From JAOZHU01 sp964632845 (GTDB taxonomy: Archaea > Thermoproteota > Bathyarchaeia > Bathyarchaeales > Bathycorpusculaceae), in the NCBI GenBank assembly GCA_964632845.1, contig CAZWDU010000003.1:1-64000 (forward strand): a DNA stretch of 64,000 nt. The letters run 5' to 3'. The notes beneath the pieces were generated by a model, which did no database searches, was not told where the DNA came from, and saw nothing but the letters and a program-made list of their open reading frames with translations. The position numbers were made by a program, and so were the translations under genes. Shown here piece after piece: positions 17,179 through 25,335 of the stretch (position 1 is the first letter of the stretch; each line of letters opens with the position of its first letter).

Positions 17179-18890
17179 TAGGTTCCGCCTCTACCATGTT
17201 TTTTGAGGTAAACCAGCAAACCAGCAACCACAACGACAATGACAACAAGAGCAGCTATCACAAGAACAATTGGGAAAGGCTCAGTTTCTGAAATCGTGAC
17301 CGGCTTCATAAGTGGATAATTGTCGGCTTCATAGGATTCCCCCGTCACAATACTAAAACATAGAAGGAGATGCGGTTCATCTCCTATGCCATCGCCATCA
17401 GAGTCTGTACCGTTGTAATTGCTCCAGTAGTTGCCTACTTGACCGTTATCCCAAATGTTTGTGCCATACCAGCAAATGACCTGCTGAGAATTTGCAACAA
17501 TATCGTTTCTGAAAAATTTGTTACGGGAACTGCTTCTAAGGAATATGCCAGAGTTGCTGTTGTTTGCAATGACATTATCGTAGATTGTGTTGTTAAAGGA
17601 GGTGAAGAAAATCATTCCATCAGCATTGTCAACTATCCAATTTTCATAAACAGTGTTGTAGCTTGAATTTCCGTGAAACTCTACTCCACTTACGCTATCG
17701 GTAATTTTGTTTCCGAAAATGATGTTTTCGTTTGAGGCTGACTGAAGCTTAAAACCATAAAGTGTACTATCGGTTATTCTGTTCCCTGTTACTGTGTTGT
17801 TGGAAGAATTAGTGAAAAGCATACTAATTCGCTCATTGCCATAAATGGTATTGTTAAAAGAGTCTTCCAGATTGATTCTGCAATTGCTTTCTGTGATTTC
17901 ATTTTTGCTTCCATTACGGATGGTGATGCCAAAAGTTGCATCAACAATTTCAATGTTCCTGAGAATCACGTTGTTCCTGTTTTCTAAGACGATTCCGCCT
18001 TCACCGTCGATTCCGTGAAGAATGAATCCTGATCCGTTAATCTCTAAATCATCTTTTTCTACAACAACTGAACCATAAACATCACCGCTAAAAGCGTAGG
18101 TGTTTCCATCCCTCTGTATTTTGTCTGTTCCTTCTATGCTTCCGTCAGCCCTGATGTAAATGGTGTGCGTGCCCTCAGAGTTGTCATATAGCGAAATGGC
18201 TATTGGCTTCGTAAATGGGTGATGGTCCACGGTGTTTTCCCAATATGCATAGGGCGTATCCCAAACTCCTGTATTGTCTATTTCTTTTGCGTCTGGATAC
18301 CTTGCCATGTAGTCGCTCCAGTAATTCCCATCTACGATTTGCTGTGATGATAACCAAACGAAATTGTTTAGTGTAATGTTGTTGCTTCCAGCAAAATTGA
18401 TGGCGATGCTGGCGTTCTTCAAAGTGTTGTATGTTATGAGGCTGTCATATCCGCCCATCCAAAAACTATTCTCGCAATTTTCTATGTAATTCCCGATGAA
18501 AGTGTTACCGTGGGTGTTAACATTGTCAACGCCATAGTAGAAGTTCAAGATTTTCAAATTCTTTACAGTTACATTGCTGACTTCGGGGCGAGATGGGTCT
18601 TGTCCCCTGCCATTTGAGAGGTCAACTCCTCTTCCTTCACCGTTTCCCTCAACAGCGTAGCCTGCACCATCAAGCACAATATGGCTCTTTTGGATTTGAA
18701 TGCCGCCTGAAATGTTGCCCGTTACAGTGTAGACGTTTCCATCGCGTTGAATCAGGCTTGTTCCTAAGACTGATCCGTCAGCGGCAATTTGAATTAACCC
18801 AGAAGATTCAGCAACAACCGATTGAACTAAAACTGGCAGTACGCTTGTCGAGATTAGAACAACCATCAGGAGAGTGAATAGCTTTTTCAT
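17178..18890 (-). CDS. Surface right-handed beta-helix (NosD-like) protein, two-part
   Basis: 570 residues. A signal sequence (about 1-28) is followed by two beta-helix sections: about 30-235 ends with WDTPYAYWENTVDHHPFTKP, and about 240-515 ends with DGIGDEPHLL and YPLMKP. This looks like an internal duplication, since both sections open with the same I-x-A-D-G-S-x-x-G-T motif. A membrane helix (about 538-560) and a KKHGRGGT tail anchor it. It belongs to the same family as the protein at 13183-14757. Likely cell-wall or surface binding role; ligand unknown. Confidence 0.78.
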   Translation of the reverse strand: MKKLFTLLMVVLISTSVLPVLVQSVVAESSGLIQIAADGSVLGTSLIQRDGNVYTVTGNISGGIQIQKSHIVLDGAGYAVEGNGEGRGVDLSNGRGQDPSRPEVSNVTVKNLKILNFYYGVDNVNTHGNTFIGNYIENCENSFWMGGYDSLITYNTLKNASIAINFAGSNNITLNNFVWLSSQQIVDGNYWSDYMARYPDAKEIDNTGVWDTPYAYWENTVDHHPFTKPIAISLYDNSEGTHTIYIRADGSIEGTDKIQRDGNTYAFSGDVYGSVVVEKDDLEINGSGFILHGIDGEGGIVLENRNNVILRNIEIVDATFGITIRNGSKNEITESNCRINLEDSFNNTIYGNERISMLFTNSSNNTVTGNRITDSTLYGFKLQSASNENIIFGNKITDSVSGVEFHGNSSYNTVYENWIVDNADGMIFFTSFNNTIYDNVIANNSNSGIFLRSSSRNKFFRNDIVANSQQVICWYGTNIWDNGQVGNYWSNYNGTDSDGDGIGDEPHLLLCFSIVTGESYEADNYPLMKPVTISETEPFPIVLVIAALVVIVVVVAGLLVYLKKHGRGGT

Positions 18891-18911
18891 AGATGTTCTC
18901 CTCTTTATTGA

Positions 18912-19475
18912 TTATTTTTTTGGCTGAACTGTTAATTGGAACCCCGTAGCAACCTTGAATGTTGGCGGATAATCGCTTACTGCAACATCCATGTTGTAAG
19001 CCCCAAGCGCGGCGTTTTCTGCAACATATATTATTAAGTTCACGGTTTTTATTTCGTTTGGTTTCAAGACCGCTGGATTTGGGTCAAAAGTTGCATTGAA
19101 CGGTTTCGGCTCAGTCGATGTGACGATTTGCTCCCAAGGCAGCTCACCTGAATATGGTGGAGGCGGAGTTGCTATAACGGTGTAACCCGAAAAGGGTTGA
19201 TTTTCATATGCGCTCCCCAGATACAAGGACACTGTGAGTTCTGTTTCATTAGATTGTAAGGCTAGAGTTATGTTTAAGGTGATTGATTCGCCTTGAGCAA
19301 TGGCAGGGCCATCGTTTATTGGCGAAATTTGAACTGTTGGCACCATAGGCATGGGCACTGTTTTTGAAATTTCCTGAGAGGGAAAGAAATTGTAGCTGGC
19401 TGCAGCTAGCAAAGAAACCGAGATAATGCCTAAGAGTATTGCAAGGATGACTCTGGGTTTTTGCTCGCTCATCAA
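18912..19475 (-). CDS. Small anchored surface protein, first gene of the operon
   Basis: 187 residues. One N-terminal membrane helix (about 11-30), then a single beta-sandwich-like domain with GESITLNITLAL and LKPNEIKTVNLIIYV, resembling Ig-like or CARDB domains. It begins the - strand operon; the next gene starts 21 bases after its stop. A cluster of palindromes (19527-19574) separates it from the divergent regulator. Function unknown. Confidence 0.6.
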   Translation of the reverse strand: MMSEQKPRVILAILLGIISVSLLAAASYNFFPSQEISKTVPMPMVPTVQISPINDGPAIAQGESITLNITLALQSNETELTVSLYLGSAYENQPFSGYTVIATPPPPYSGELPWEQIVTSTEPKPFNATFDPNPAVLKPNEIKTVNLIIYVAENAALGAYNMDVAVSDYPPTFKVATGFQLTVQPKK

Positions 19476-19526
19476 TTAGCAGCTCGACATTTACATATGG
19501 CGCTCAGGTTACTTAATGCTATATTT

Positions 19527-19574
19527 TAGTACACTTGTACTACCGTTTCGAACGGTTGTTCTAAAGTTTTGAAC
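19527..19574. promoter_or_regulatory. Three adjacent palindromes between divergent genes
   Basis: TAGTACACTTGTACTA (19527-19542) has 7-base arms around CT. ACCGTT (19542-19547) and AACGGT (19551-19556) form the second palindrome. GTTC (19558-19561) and GAAC (19571-19574) bound a third, weaker one. They sit in the 128-base space between the surface operon and a membrane-bound helix-turn-helix gene, next to an AT-rich TATATTT (19520-19526). This is a typical place for an operator array controlling both genes. Confidence 0.6.
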
Positions 19575-19603
19575 AGAAAGCGCTTAAATCAGCTGGTTGC
19601 TAT

Positions 19604-20050
19604 TTGAAAACGTGTGGTGAAAAGCATTTGGCTCCTGACGAACCCGAAGAGGTGCTACGGGGAACAACATTGGAAGTTTACCGTTTCCTGTTAAAGAGCA
19701 GTAAGCCCGTGGGAGCCAGAGAAGTTCAAAGAGCGCTCAACTTGAGCAGCCCTTCGTTGGCAACTTATCACCTTTCAAAGCTTGAAGAAACAGGCTTGCT
19801 AAAAAAAGAGAGCGTCGGGTTCCTAGTCAACAAGATCATTTTGGAAGACAGCATAAGAATAAAGCGTTTCTTGATTCCCAGGTTTCTGTTTTATTCTGTT
19901 TTTGCCGTTTTAGCGCTCGCTTTCGAGTTAACTCTTTTCAGACCTAGTGTACTTACTGGACAATACGTCTTTTTTGTTGCTGTGACATTTGTGTATGCTA
20001 TAATTTTTTGTTATGAGACTGCAAAAACATGGACTAAAGGCGGCTTATAG
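19604..20050 (+). CDS. Membrane-anchored helix-turn-helix regulator
   Basis: 148 residues, TTG start. Residues 18-85 form an ArsR-like winged helix: EVYRFLLKSSKPVGAREVQ, then SSPSLATYHLSKLEETGL as the recognition helix. Two membrane helices follow (about 92-112 and 118-138). This pairing is common in archaeal one-component regulators that act from the membrane. It diverges from the surface-protein operon across a palindrome cluster, so it probably controls that operon and itself. The signal sensed is unknown. Confidence 0.72.
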   Translation: MKTCGEKHLAPDEPEEVLRGTTLEVYRFLLKSSKPVGAREVQRALNLSSPSLATYHLSKLEETGLLKKESVGFLVNKIILEDSIRIKRFLIPRFLFYSVFAVLALAFELTLFRPSVLTGQYVFFVAVTFVYAIIFCYETAKTWTKGGL

Positions 20051-20093
20051 AAATTGAGAGACTCGGCTACAGAGTTTAATTAATAAGAATCAG

Positions 20094-20342
20094 TCATTCG
20101 ATGCCGAGGATTTTGCGTATTTCTGTGATTCTGCTTGGCGTTATGGATACTTCCATTCCATAACTGGTGATTTTCGATGTTACATAGCCTTGCCGCTTAA
20201 GGGTTTTGAGCGCTTTCCTAACTTCGCCTCTTTCGTGTTTCGGAAAGCCTTTCGGTATGTTGTCTTCTGAAGTGTGGCGCTCCCCGATGAAACGCGCGTA
20301 GAACATTTTTGTGAGGATTTTCTTTTCGATCTCAGTTACCAT
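20094..20342 (-). CDS. Small winged-helix protein
   Basis: 82 residues, basic. ILTKMFYARFIGERHTSED is followed by KHERGEVRKALKTLKRQGYVTSK, a helix-turn-helix with wing. It lies convergent to the regulator at 19604 and divergent from the one at 20469, with an inverted repeat (20369-20391) upstream. Likely a DNA-binding regulator of the mobile region; target unknown. Confidence 0.6.
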   Translation of the reverse strand: MVTEIEKKILTKMFYARFIGERHTSEDNIPKGFPKHERGEVRKALKTLKRQGYVTSKITSYGMEVSITPSRITEIRKILGIE

Positions 20343-20368
20343 AACAGATTAATCATATCGGCTGAGAA

Positions 20369-20391
20369 GGTAATTATGTTTAATTGTTACC
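20369..20391. promoter_or_regulatory. Inverted repeat between two divergent winged-helix genes
   Basis: GGTAA (20369-20373) and TTACC (20387-20391) enclose 13 AT-rich bases. The site lies 27 bases upstream of the - strand gene start, where a TATA box would be expected, so a bound regulator could block transcription. A separate CTTATAAG (20425-20432) could serve the + strand gene. Confidence 0.4.
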
Positions 20392-20468
20392 TAAAAGTCA
20401 GAGATAAACGACATGCAAGTAACGCTTATAAGCCGCGTCCAACACTTAAATAAACAAGGCGAAAACAA

Positions 20469-20858
20469 GTGAAAGCCCAAACAGAAACCCAAAAAGCCAT
20501 CGAATCAGGCCCACTGGAAAGACTGTTCAACGGCACGGCACCAGCAAAAATCCTAGACTTCCTAACCGTGTTCCGCGACTACGACTACAGCAAGATGGAC
20601 ATAGCCAAAAACAGTGGAGTAAGCTTCCGCCACGCACTACGCGAAATAGAAAAACTCGAACAACTAAACCTCATCAAACAAACCAGAACCGTAGGCCACG
20701 CCCAAATGTACAAGCTCAACACAGACAACCCAGCAACAACGCACCTGTCCAAATTCACGCTTCAACTCGCCTCCACAGAAGTAGACCAAGAACTCGCAAG
20801 ACAAGAAAAAGGGCAACATGCCAAAGGGAAGGCAAAAGAACAGCCCATCCTCACCTAA
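20469..20858 (+). CDS. Winged-helix DNA-binding protein
   Basis: 129 residues, GTG start. ILDFLTVFRDYDYSKMDIAK, then SFRHALREIEKLEQLNLIKQ and a wing (TVGHAQMYKLN) form a winged helix at about 28-85. The C-terminal 40 residues are charged. Its codons favour A and C, as in the recombinase gene downstream and unlike the chromosomal genes, which suggests shared mobile origin. Probably a regulator of the element. Confidence 0.65.
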   Translation: MKAQTETQKAIESGPLERLFNGTAPAKILDFLTVFRDYDYSKMDIAKNSGVSFRHALREIEKLEQLNLIKQTRTVGHAQMYKLNTDNPATTHLSKFTLQLASTEVDQELARQEKGQHAKGKAKEQPILT

Positions 20859-20912
20859 GAGCGCCCAACTCCTCGAACTCGAAATACAACTAAGCAAATT
20901 TAGTAAAGATAA

Positions 20913-21016
20913 CGTAGAAAGTTAGCTTAAACGGGGTCTAATAGACTGCAATGTTCGCTTCTTATCCCGTTCTTTGAAGCCCCATCCCTGTCACATTAGA
21001 AGCTAACTCTTCTACG
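20913..21016. repeat. Long imperfect inverted repeat, possible structured RNA or att-like site
   Basis: CGTAGAAAGTTAGCTT (20913-20928) pairs with AAGCTAACTCTTCTACG (21000-21016) with one bulged base. The arms enclose 71 bases that contain further complementary pieces (AACGGG and CCCGTT). The element fills most of the gene-free stretch 20859-21150 between two DNA-binding protein genes. It could be a folded RNA, a recombination site for int1 or a terminator. I see no promoter that settles this. Confidence 0.5.
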
Positions 21017-21150
21017 TCAGCTTAAGGAAAGTTTAATGATAGAAATAAACGTTATTTGAAAGGAAGGGATCAAATTAGATAATATTTCGCAGAACTGCTA
21101 TAATTTCATTATGCATTAACGCACGCATTTTCTAACTATTTGTCTACTGT

Positions 21151-21564
21151 TTATGCTATGGCGGGTAGTTTCCAGCCTTCCCTACGCTTCTTATCAACAA
21201 CCTCTTCAATAGCCGGCACAGTTAAAGCGAAATCGATGTGACGGCAACTGTCGGCTTGACAGTGAGTGCACCAGATTCCCTCTGGCTTGAAGTATATGTC
21301 TATGATTTTTCCACTGGTTGACTTAGTGGCAAGAGAACGGTCAAGGACACGGACACCACTGCCATTTAGGTTGAAGTGTTCAAGAACAGGAAGCTCAGGC
21401 TTAGGCACGAATATGCCCAGTTTCTCGCACTTTTCCCTTATTGCGTCTGTGGCGAAGTCTGCTAGGCTTTTGTAACCCATCTCTGGGTGAGCTTTGATGT
21501 ATTCCTCGATGGCGCCTACGAGGTCTTTGTGGAGGCTTATGCCTCGATACTTGTCTACAGGCAT
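21151..21564 (-). CDS. Ribbon-helix-helix protein with Cys/His C-terminal domain
   Basis: 137 residues. The N-terminal 45 resemble a ribbon-helix-helix (YRGISLHKDLVGAIEEYI, then SLADFATDAIREKCEKLG). The second half has HFNLNGSGVRVLDR, a beta strand pair and CTHCQADSCRHIDFAL (about 108-123), a plausible zinc site of three Cys and one His. A TATA-like TATATGTAAA lies about 22 bases upstream, so the mRNA may be leaderless. It faces the int1 operon and is likely its regulator. Confidence 0.65.
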   Translation of the reverse strand: MPVDKYRGISLHKDLVGAIEEYIKAHPEMGYKSLADFATDAIREKCEKLGIFVPKPELPVLEHFNLNGSGVRVLDRSLATKSTSGKIIDIYFKPEGIWCTHCQADSCRHIDFALTVPAIEEVVDKKRREGWKLPAIA

Positions 21565-21580
21565 TATAACGCACCCTTAC

Positions 21581-21590
21581 TTTACATATA
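21581..21590 (-). promoter_or_regulatory. TATA box of the ribbon-helix-helix gene
   Basis: On the - strand this reads TATATGTAAA, centred about 22 bases upstream of the ATG at 21564. That distance leaves almost no 5' leader, typical of leaderless archaeal transcripts. Confidence 0.45.
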
Positions 21591-21717
21591 CCTTAGTCAA
21601 ACCCTATTAAATTTTCGGTGTTCTCCACTGAGGTTTTTAATCTCAGCGATTCGACAAGCCTTTTATTCATTAACCACACTCATACCACATTCATAAAGCT
21701 AGAGTGAGGCAGCCAAG

Positions 21718-21936
21718 ATGCCCTATCAAAACTACAAAAGTGTATCCATCAACAGCGAACTCATCGAACGCATAAAACAGCTAATCGAACAAATCGGAAC
21801 CTACCACAGCGTCTCAGAGTTCGTCTCAGAAGCCGTAAGGCTTAGAATAGAAACCCTCGAAAAAGCCATAAAAATCCAAGAGGAAGCCCGGTCAGCTGTT
21901 TCTTCAAATAGCCGCAAAATCAAGCGACCAGCTTAA
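21718..21936 (+). CDS. Ribbon-helix-helix protein
   Basis: 72 residues: YKSVSINSELIERIKQLIEQ and HSVSEFVSEAVRLRIETLE fit the strand-helix-helix of CopG-type DNA-binding proteins, with a basic C-terminus. It begins the five-gene run ending in int1 (21718-24197). Likely an autoregulator of the integration cassette. A-and-C-rich codons link it to int1. Confidence 0.7.
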   Translation: MPYQNYKSVSINSELIERIKQLIEQIGTYHSVSEFVSEAVRLRIETLEKAIKIQEEARSAVSSNSRKIKRPA

Positions 21937-21960
21937 CCTTCTAGAAAGGAGATAGAAAAC

Positions 21961-22104
21961 ATGCGGGAATCTGAAAAAGCTCAACGAAGACTCGTCAGGA
22001 CCATTGCGAAAGAGGTTGCCTATGAGGTTCTCTTCGAACACCTTGAAGAGTATGAGCACAAACCTAAGCCCAAGAAGACGGATGAGCAGAATGGCAAAAG
22101 CTAA
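21961..22104 (+). CDS. Tiny charged protein in the int1 operon
   Basis: 47 residues, mostly one amphipathic helix (QRRLVRTIAKEVAYEVLFEH) with a Lys-rich tail. AAAGGAGA lies ten bases before the ATG, and the next start overlaps its end by 14 bases, which supports a real coding gene despite its size. Function unknown. Confidence 0.55.
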   Translation: MRESEKAQRRLVRTIAKEVAYEVLFEHLEEYEHKPKPKKTDEQNGKS

Positions 22105-22351
22105 GGTATGTCCCTTGGCTGCTGCGCAGCCACAGCAGGAAAACAGCGACTGCCTTGGTGAGTCGTGCGCGTGTTACGTCAAAATGCATAAGCCCCGACT
22201 AATGCAAGGAAATCACTGCAAACTCGCTGACCCAGAGTATTTCTACCGCTATGTTGGATGCGGATTGGTAACACAAGTTCCTTGGGAACTGGTTAGACGC
22301 GAAGAGAAAGCCACTCGCGAAGAACCACCAAAGCAAAACAGCTTCACATAA
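22091..22351 (+). CDS. Cys-rich small protein of the int1 operon
   Basis: 86 residues. Six Cys residues, including CLGESCACYV, plus a later HC and GCG, suggest a zinc or iron site. Short proteins with a 'CLGExCAxx' core are common in archaeal and bacterial viruses (a recollection, not a search). The ATG at 22091 overlaps the preceding gene; an upstream in-frame extension would lie inside that gene and is unlikely. Confidence 0.55.
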   Translation: MAKAKVCPLAAAQPQQENSDCLGESCACYVKMHKPRLMQGNHCKLADPEYFYRYVGCGLVTQVPWELVRREEKATREEPPKQNSFT

Positions 22352-22380
22352 ATATTCGAGTTTTGGGGAGGCAGGAGGAA

Positions 22381-22767
22381 ATGGCTGAGGTTACGCGAAC
22401 ACGGGAACTTGTTTCAATCCGTTACCTCGACCATGTCCTATACCACCGAGCCTCAGCTTTAGCCATGAAACCTCAAATTCGAGAGGCAGTAGGATGGCTA
22501 CTGTACGCATGTGACGAATATGTTACACTATCTTGGGATCACGACGCTGAACCTCCGACCCTTCGCGGCGGAGACCCGAAAGCGTCTGGGCTTGTTTTGC
22601 TGACAACCGACATCCTAGAGCTAAAAAGACTTGGAACTTACCCGCAACCATTACAAGAAAATCCAAACTGCCATTTAAATTCGGCACAGCCTATAACTAA
22701 AGACGAGTATGCGCTTCCGCCAAAGAAGCGAAAAACTCAAGAAAGAAAAAGGAAAGACGGCAAATGA
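22381..22767 (+). CDS. Recombinase-partner protein (locus 1)
   Basis: 128 residues from the ATG at 22381, preceded by AGGAGG (the frame continues 6 codons upstream to a TTG, less likely). Core motifs: YLDHVLYHR, KPQIREAVGWL, EPPTLRGGDPKASGLVLL and NPNCHLNS. A clear homologue lies at 51929-52306, again directly before a recombinase. Both overlap the recombinase start as ATGA. The constant pairing suggests it helps recombination, for example as a directionality or synapsis factor; no known family recognised. Confidence 0.7.
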   Translation: MAEVTRTRELVSIRYLDHVLYHRASALAMKPQIREAVGWLLYACDEYVTLSWDHDAEPPTLRGGDPKASGLVLLTTDILELKRLGTYPQPLQENPNCHLNSAQPITKDEYALPPKKRKTQERKRKDGK

Positions 22768-24197
22768 TTACTAGAGCTAAAGCGCAAACGCTATCACAGC
22801 CTATAATCAGAAATCGCCAACTAACAGTCGAAGAACTAAAAACACTCAATCTACCACTAAAAATACAAGGCGACACAATAACAATCGACCATAGCTTAAG
22901 AGGCTGGCCCCTTCAGCAACCAGTCAACTTAAGCCTCAGCAAAGTCTTAGCTGCAAAAGAAAAAGGCTTAATCAACTACATCATAAGCGCACTCGTAAGC
23001 GAAAGACCCAACCTAATCCCATACGTTTTCGACAACGAAAGCCTCATCAAAATGGCAAGACACTTCTTGCGCCATTGCTCAGGCTCCCTAAACAGCTGCT
23101 ACAGCTACACTTCAACCGCGCAAAGATACTCCATATGGCTTGGCTACAGCCCCGACCTCATAATCCAAGACTGCAAACCCATCGGCAACATACCTGACCC
23201 ACAAAGAGTACAAAACCATTCAGGCTACCTTGACGAGTATGTGGCAGCACTTCAAGACGAAGGCTTATCGCCAAGCAGAGTCCACTGCTGCGCCAAACAT
23301 GTAAAAACATTCTACAGAGCAAACAACATCAAACTCGAACTATCCGCACCATTAAGCCGAAGAGTCATCTACAAGGACCGAGCACCAAAACCAGAAGAAC
23401 TAGCAAAACTACTCGACATAGCAAAGCTACGCGAAAAAGCCATCATATCCATGCTCGCCTTAGGCGCTTTCAGAGAAGAAACACTATCAAAACTCCTATA
23501 CAGACACGTCCAAGAAGACATAGAAAACAACAGAACACCTATCCATGTTCATGTCGAAGCAGAAATAACCAAAGGCAAATACCATGACTACGACACCTTC
23601 CTAGGAGCAGAAGCAGCACAATTCCTAAAAATGTACTTGGAACAGCGAAAAAAAGGCTCACAAAGAATTCCACCAGAAACCTTGATTCCCGAAGCACCCT
23701 TAATAAGAAATGAACAAGTCCGCACACCTAAAAGCATAAGCTCAAAAGAAATACGCAGACTCGTACACGAACTCTATGCATTAGCAGGACTGATCAAGAA
23801 ACCAATCGGACGCATGTACGACCTAAGAGTACATAGCCTACGAAAATACTTCAAAACCCAAATGCTTGCACTCGGCGTTCAAGCAGATTATGTCGACTAC
23901 ATGATGGGACACACAATCGACACTTACCATGACATCCAAAGCATAGGCATAGACAAACTGCGCAACATCTACGCAGCCGCAGGATTATGCATTAAACCTA
24001 AAACGCAAGTTAGCAAAGTTGAAGCCTTAAAAGAAATCATACGCGCATGGGGACTAAACCCAGAACAACTCTTAGCCAGAGAAGCACTAGCTGAAGGTGC
24101 AATCACATACAAAAACCAAACCGACATCGAAAACCACCAACTCACACTGCTAAGCAACCAACTAAAGGAGCTGATACGCAATGAAAAAACAGGCTAA
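22764..24197 (+). CDS. Tyrosine recombinase (int1)
   Basis: 477 residues. Residues about 60-205 form a SAM-like core-binding domain; the catalytic domain follows. Seen residues: Arg237 in GAFREETLSK, Lys in ITKGKYHDY (about 274), the H-x-x-R box HSLR (357-360), Gly-His in MMGHTIDTYHD (His383) and Tyr388 nearby; the nucleophile is Tyr388 or the Tyr about 16 residues on. A 50-residue C-terminal helical extension follows. It cuts and rejoins DNA through a phosphotyrosine link. It is closely related to the recombinase at 50496-51932. No tRNA-type attachment site is visible behind it. Confidence 0.88.
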   Translation: MITRAKAQTLSQPIIRNRQLTVEELKTLNLPLKIQGDTITIDHSLRGWPLQQPVNLSLSKVLAAKEKGLINYIISALVSERPNLIPYVFDNESLIKMARHFLRHCSGSLNSCYSYTSTAQRYSIWLGYSPDLIIQDCKPIGNIPDPQRVQNHSGYLDEYVAALQDEGLSPSRVHCCAKHVKTFYRANNIKLELSAPLSRRVIYKDRAPKPEELAKLLDIAKLREKAIISMLALGAFREETLSKLLYRHVQEDIENNRTPIHVHVEAEITKGKYHDYDTFLGAEAAQFLKMYLEQRKKGSQRIPPETLIPEAPLIRNEQVRTPKSISSKEIRRLVHELYALAGLIKKPIGRMYDLRVHSLRKYFKTQMLALGVQADYVDYMMGHTIDTYHDIQSIGIDKLRNIYAAAGLCIKPKTQVSKVEALKEIIRAWGLNPEQLLAREALAEGAITYKNQTDIENHQLTLLSNQLKELIRNEKTG

Positions 24198-24312
24198 ATT
24201 CAAGTCAAGTCTTTTGAATACCAGCGGACCCGCCATTTTGCCAATAAGTGAAGTATAGAAAAAGTTATTTGGCTGTTTTGGGTTTATGCGTGTATTTCAG
24301 GCGTGAATTTTC

Positions 24313-25335
24313 ATGAAAAGAAAGGATTACCTTCAGAATCCCGTGGAACACATGAAAATAGGCGGAAAATTAACAGTGGACGGGTTAATTCGGCAGTTTG
24401 AGAATTCCGGTTCTTTTGGTGCGGGGCGTTTGGCTGCGGCTTGCGGCGTTTATGAGAAAATGATACGCGATGAGGAGTGCACTGTTTTTTTGGCGCTTTC
24501 TGGCGCTGTGATTCCTGCTGGGATGCGTGCGCTTGTTGCTGATTTGATTCGTGCGCGGCTTGTTGACGTTGTGGTTTGTACCGGCGCTAGTATGGTTCAT
24601 GATGCTATAGAGGCTGTTGGTGGGCGCCATTATAAGGGTAGTTGGTTTATGGATGACCCTGAATTGTATAAGTATCACATTTTTCGGATTTATGATGTGT
24701 TGGTTCCTGAGGAGGCTTATGTGAAGTTGGATTATGAGCTGGCTGAAATGTATCGTGAGATTGCTGTTGAGCGCAAAGGTGAAAGCCTTTCTTCGAACGA
24801 GTTTGCATGGGAGATAGGTAAGAGATTGAAGGATTCAAACTCGATTTTGCGTGCCGCATATGAAGAGGAAGTGCCCATTTTCATGCCTGCAGTCCGCGAT
24901 TCCGAATTCGGATATATTCATTGGTTACATGCTTCTCAGAAAAATCAGCGGGATGTGCTGCGGGTTGATGCCTTCAAAGATGTGCCGATTATCTGCGAAA
25001 TCTGCGAGAAGTCGCCTAGAAATGGAATGGTGGTAATTGGCGGGGGAGTGCCGAGGAACACGGTGCAGTCTGCGGCGATAGCATCCAAAAAGGGTATGGA
25101 TTACGCGGTGGTGATAACCATGGATAGACCTGAAGCTGGAGGTTTATCAGGTTCTACATTGAGGGAGACTGTGAGTTGGGGGAAGGTGAAAACAGATGCA
25201 CATAAAATCATGGTTATCGGTGATGCCTTAGTGGTTTTTCCAGTGGTTGTTGCTTCTGTTGTTGAGCGGTTAGGTGAAAATTTCAAGCGCACACCATACC
25301 TTAAACGTAAAAAGCGTGCGTCACAAGGAGAATAA
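24313..25335 (+). CDS. dys: Deoxyhypusine synthase
   Basis: 340 residues, usual length. It transfers the aminobutyl group of spermidine to a lysine of translation factor aIF5A, using NAD. Seen: FGAGRLAAA, LALSGAVIPAG, VCTGASMVHDAIEAVGG, the NAD-binding GGGVPRN (about 237-243) and VSWGKV with the catalytic Lys at 291, followed by DALVVFPVVVAS. Codons favour G and T, in sharp contrast to int1 just upstream, so the border of the mobile region lies in 24198-24312. The stop overlaps the next start (TAATG). Confidence 0.92.
   Translation: MKRKDYLQNPVEHMKIGGKLTVDGLIRQFENSGSFGAGRLAAACGVYEKMIRDEECTVFLALSGAVIPAGMRALVADLIRARLVDVVVCTGASMVHDAIEAVGGRHYKGSWFMDDPELYKYHIFRIYDVLVPEEAYVKLDYELAEMYREIAVERKGESLSSNEFAWEIGKRLKDSNSILRAAYEEEVPIFMPAVRDSEFGYIHWLHASQKNQRDVLRVDAFKDVPIICEICEKSPRNGMVVIGGGVPRNTVQSAAIASKKGMDYAVVITMDRPEAGGLSGSTLRETVSWGKVKTDAHKIMVIGDALVVFPVVVASVVERLGENFKRTPYLKRKKRASQGE

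Noticed and set aside
24198..24312. A tRNA fragment or attachment repeat after int1
   Set aside because: A TTTGAAT-like loop is visible but arms do not pair as a tRNA T-stem, and no second copy was found in the window.
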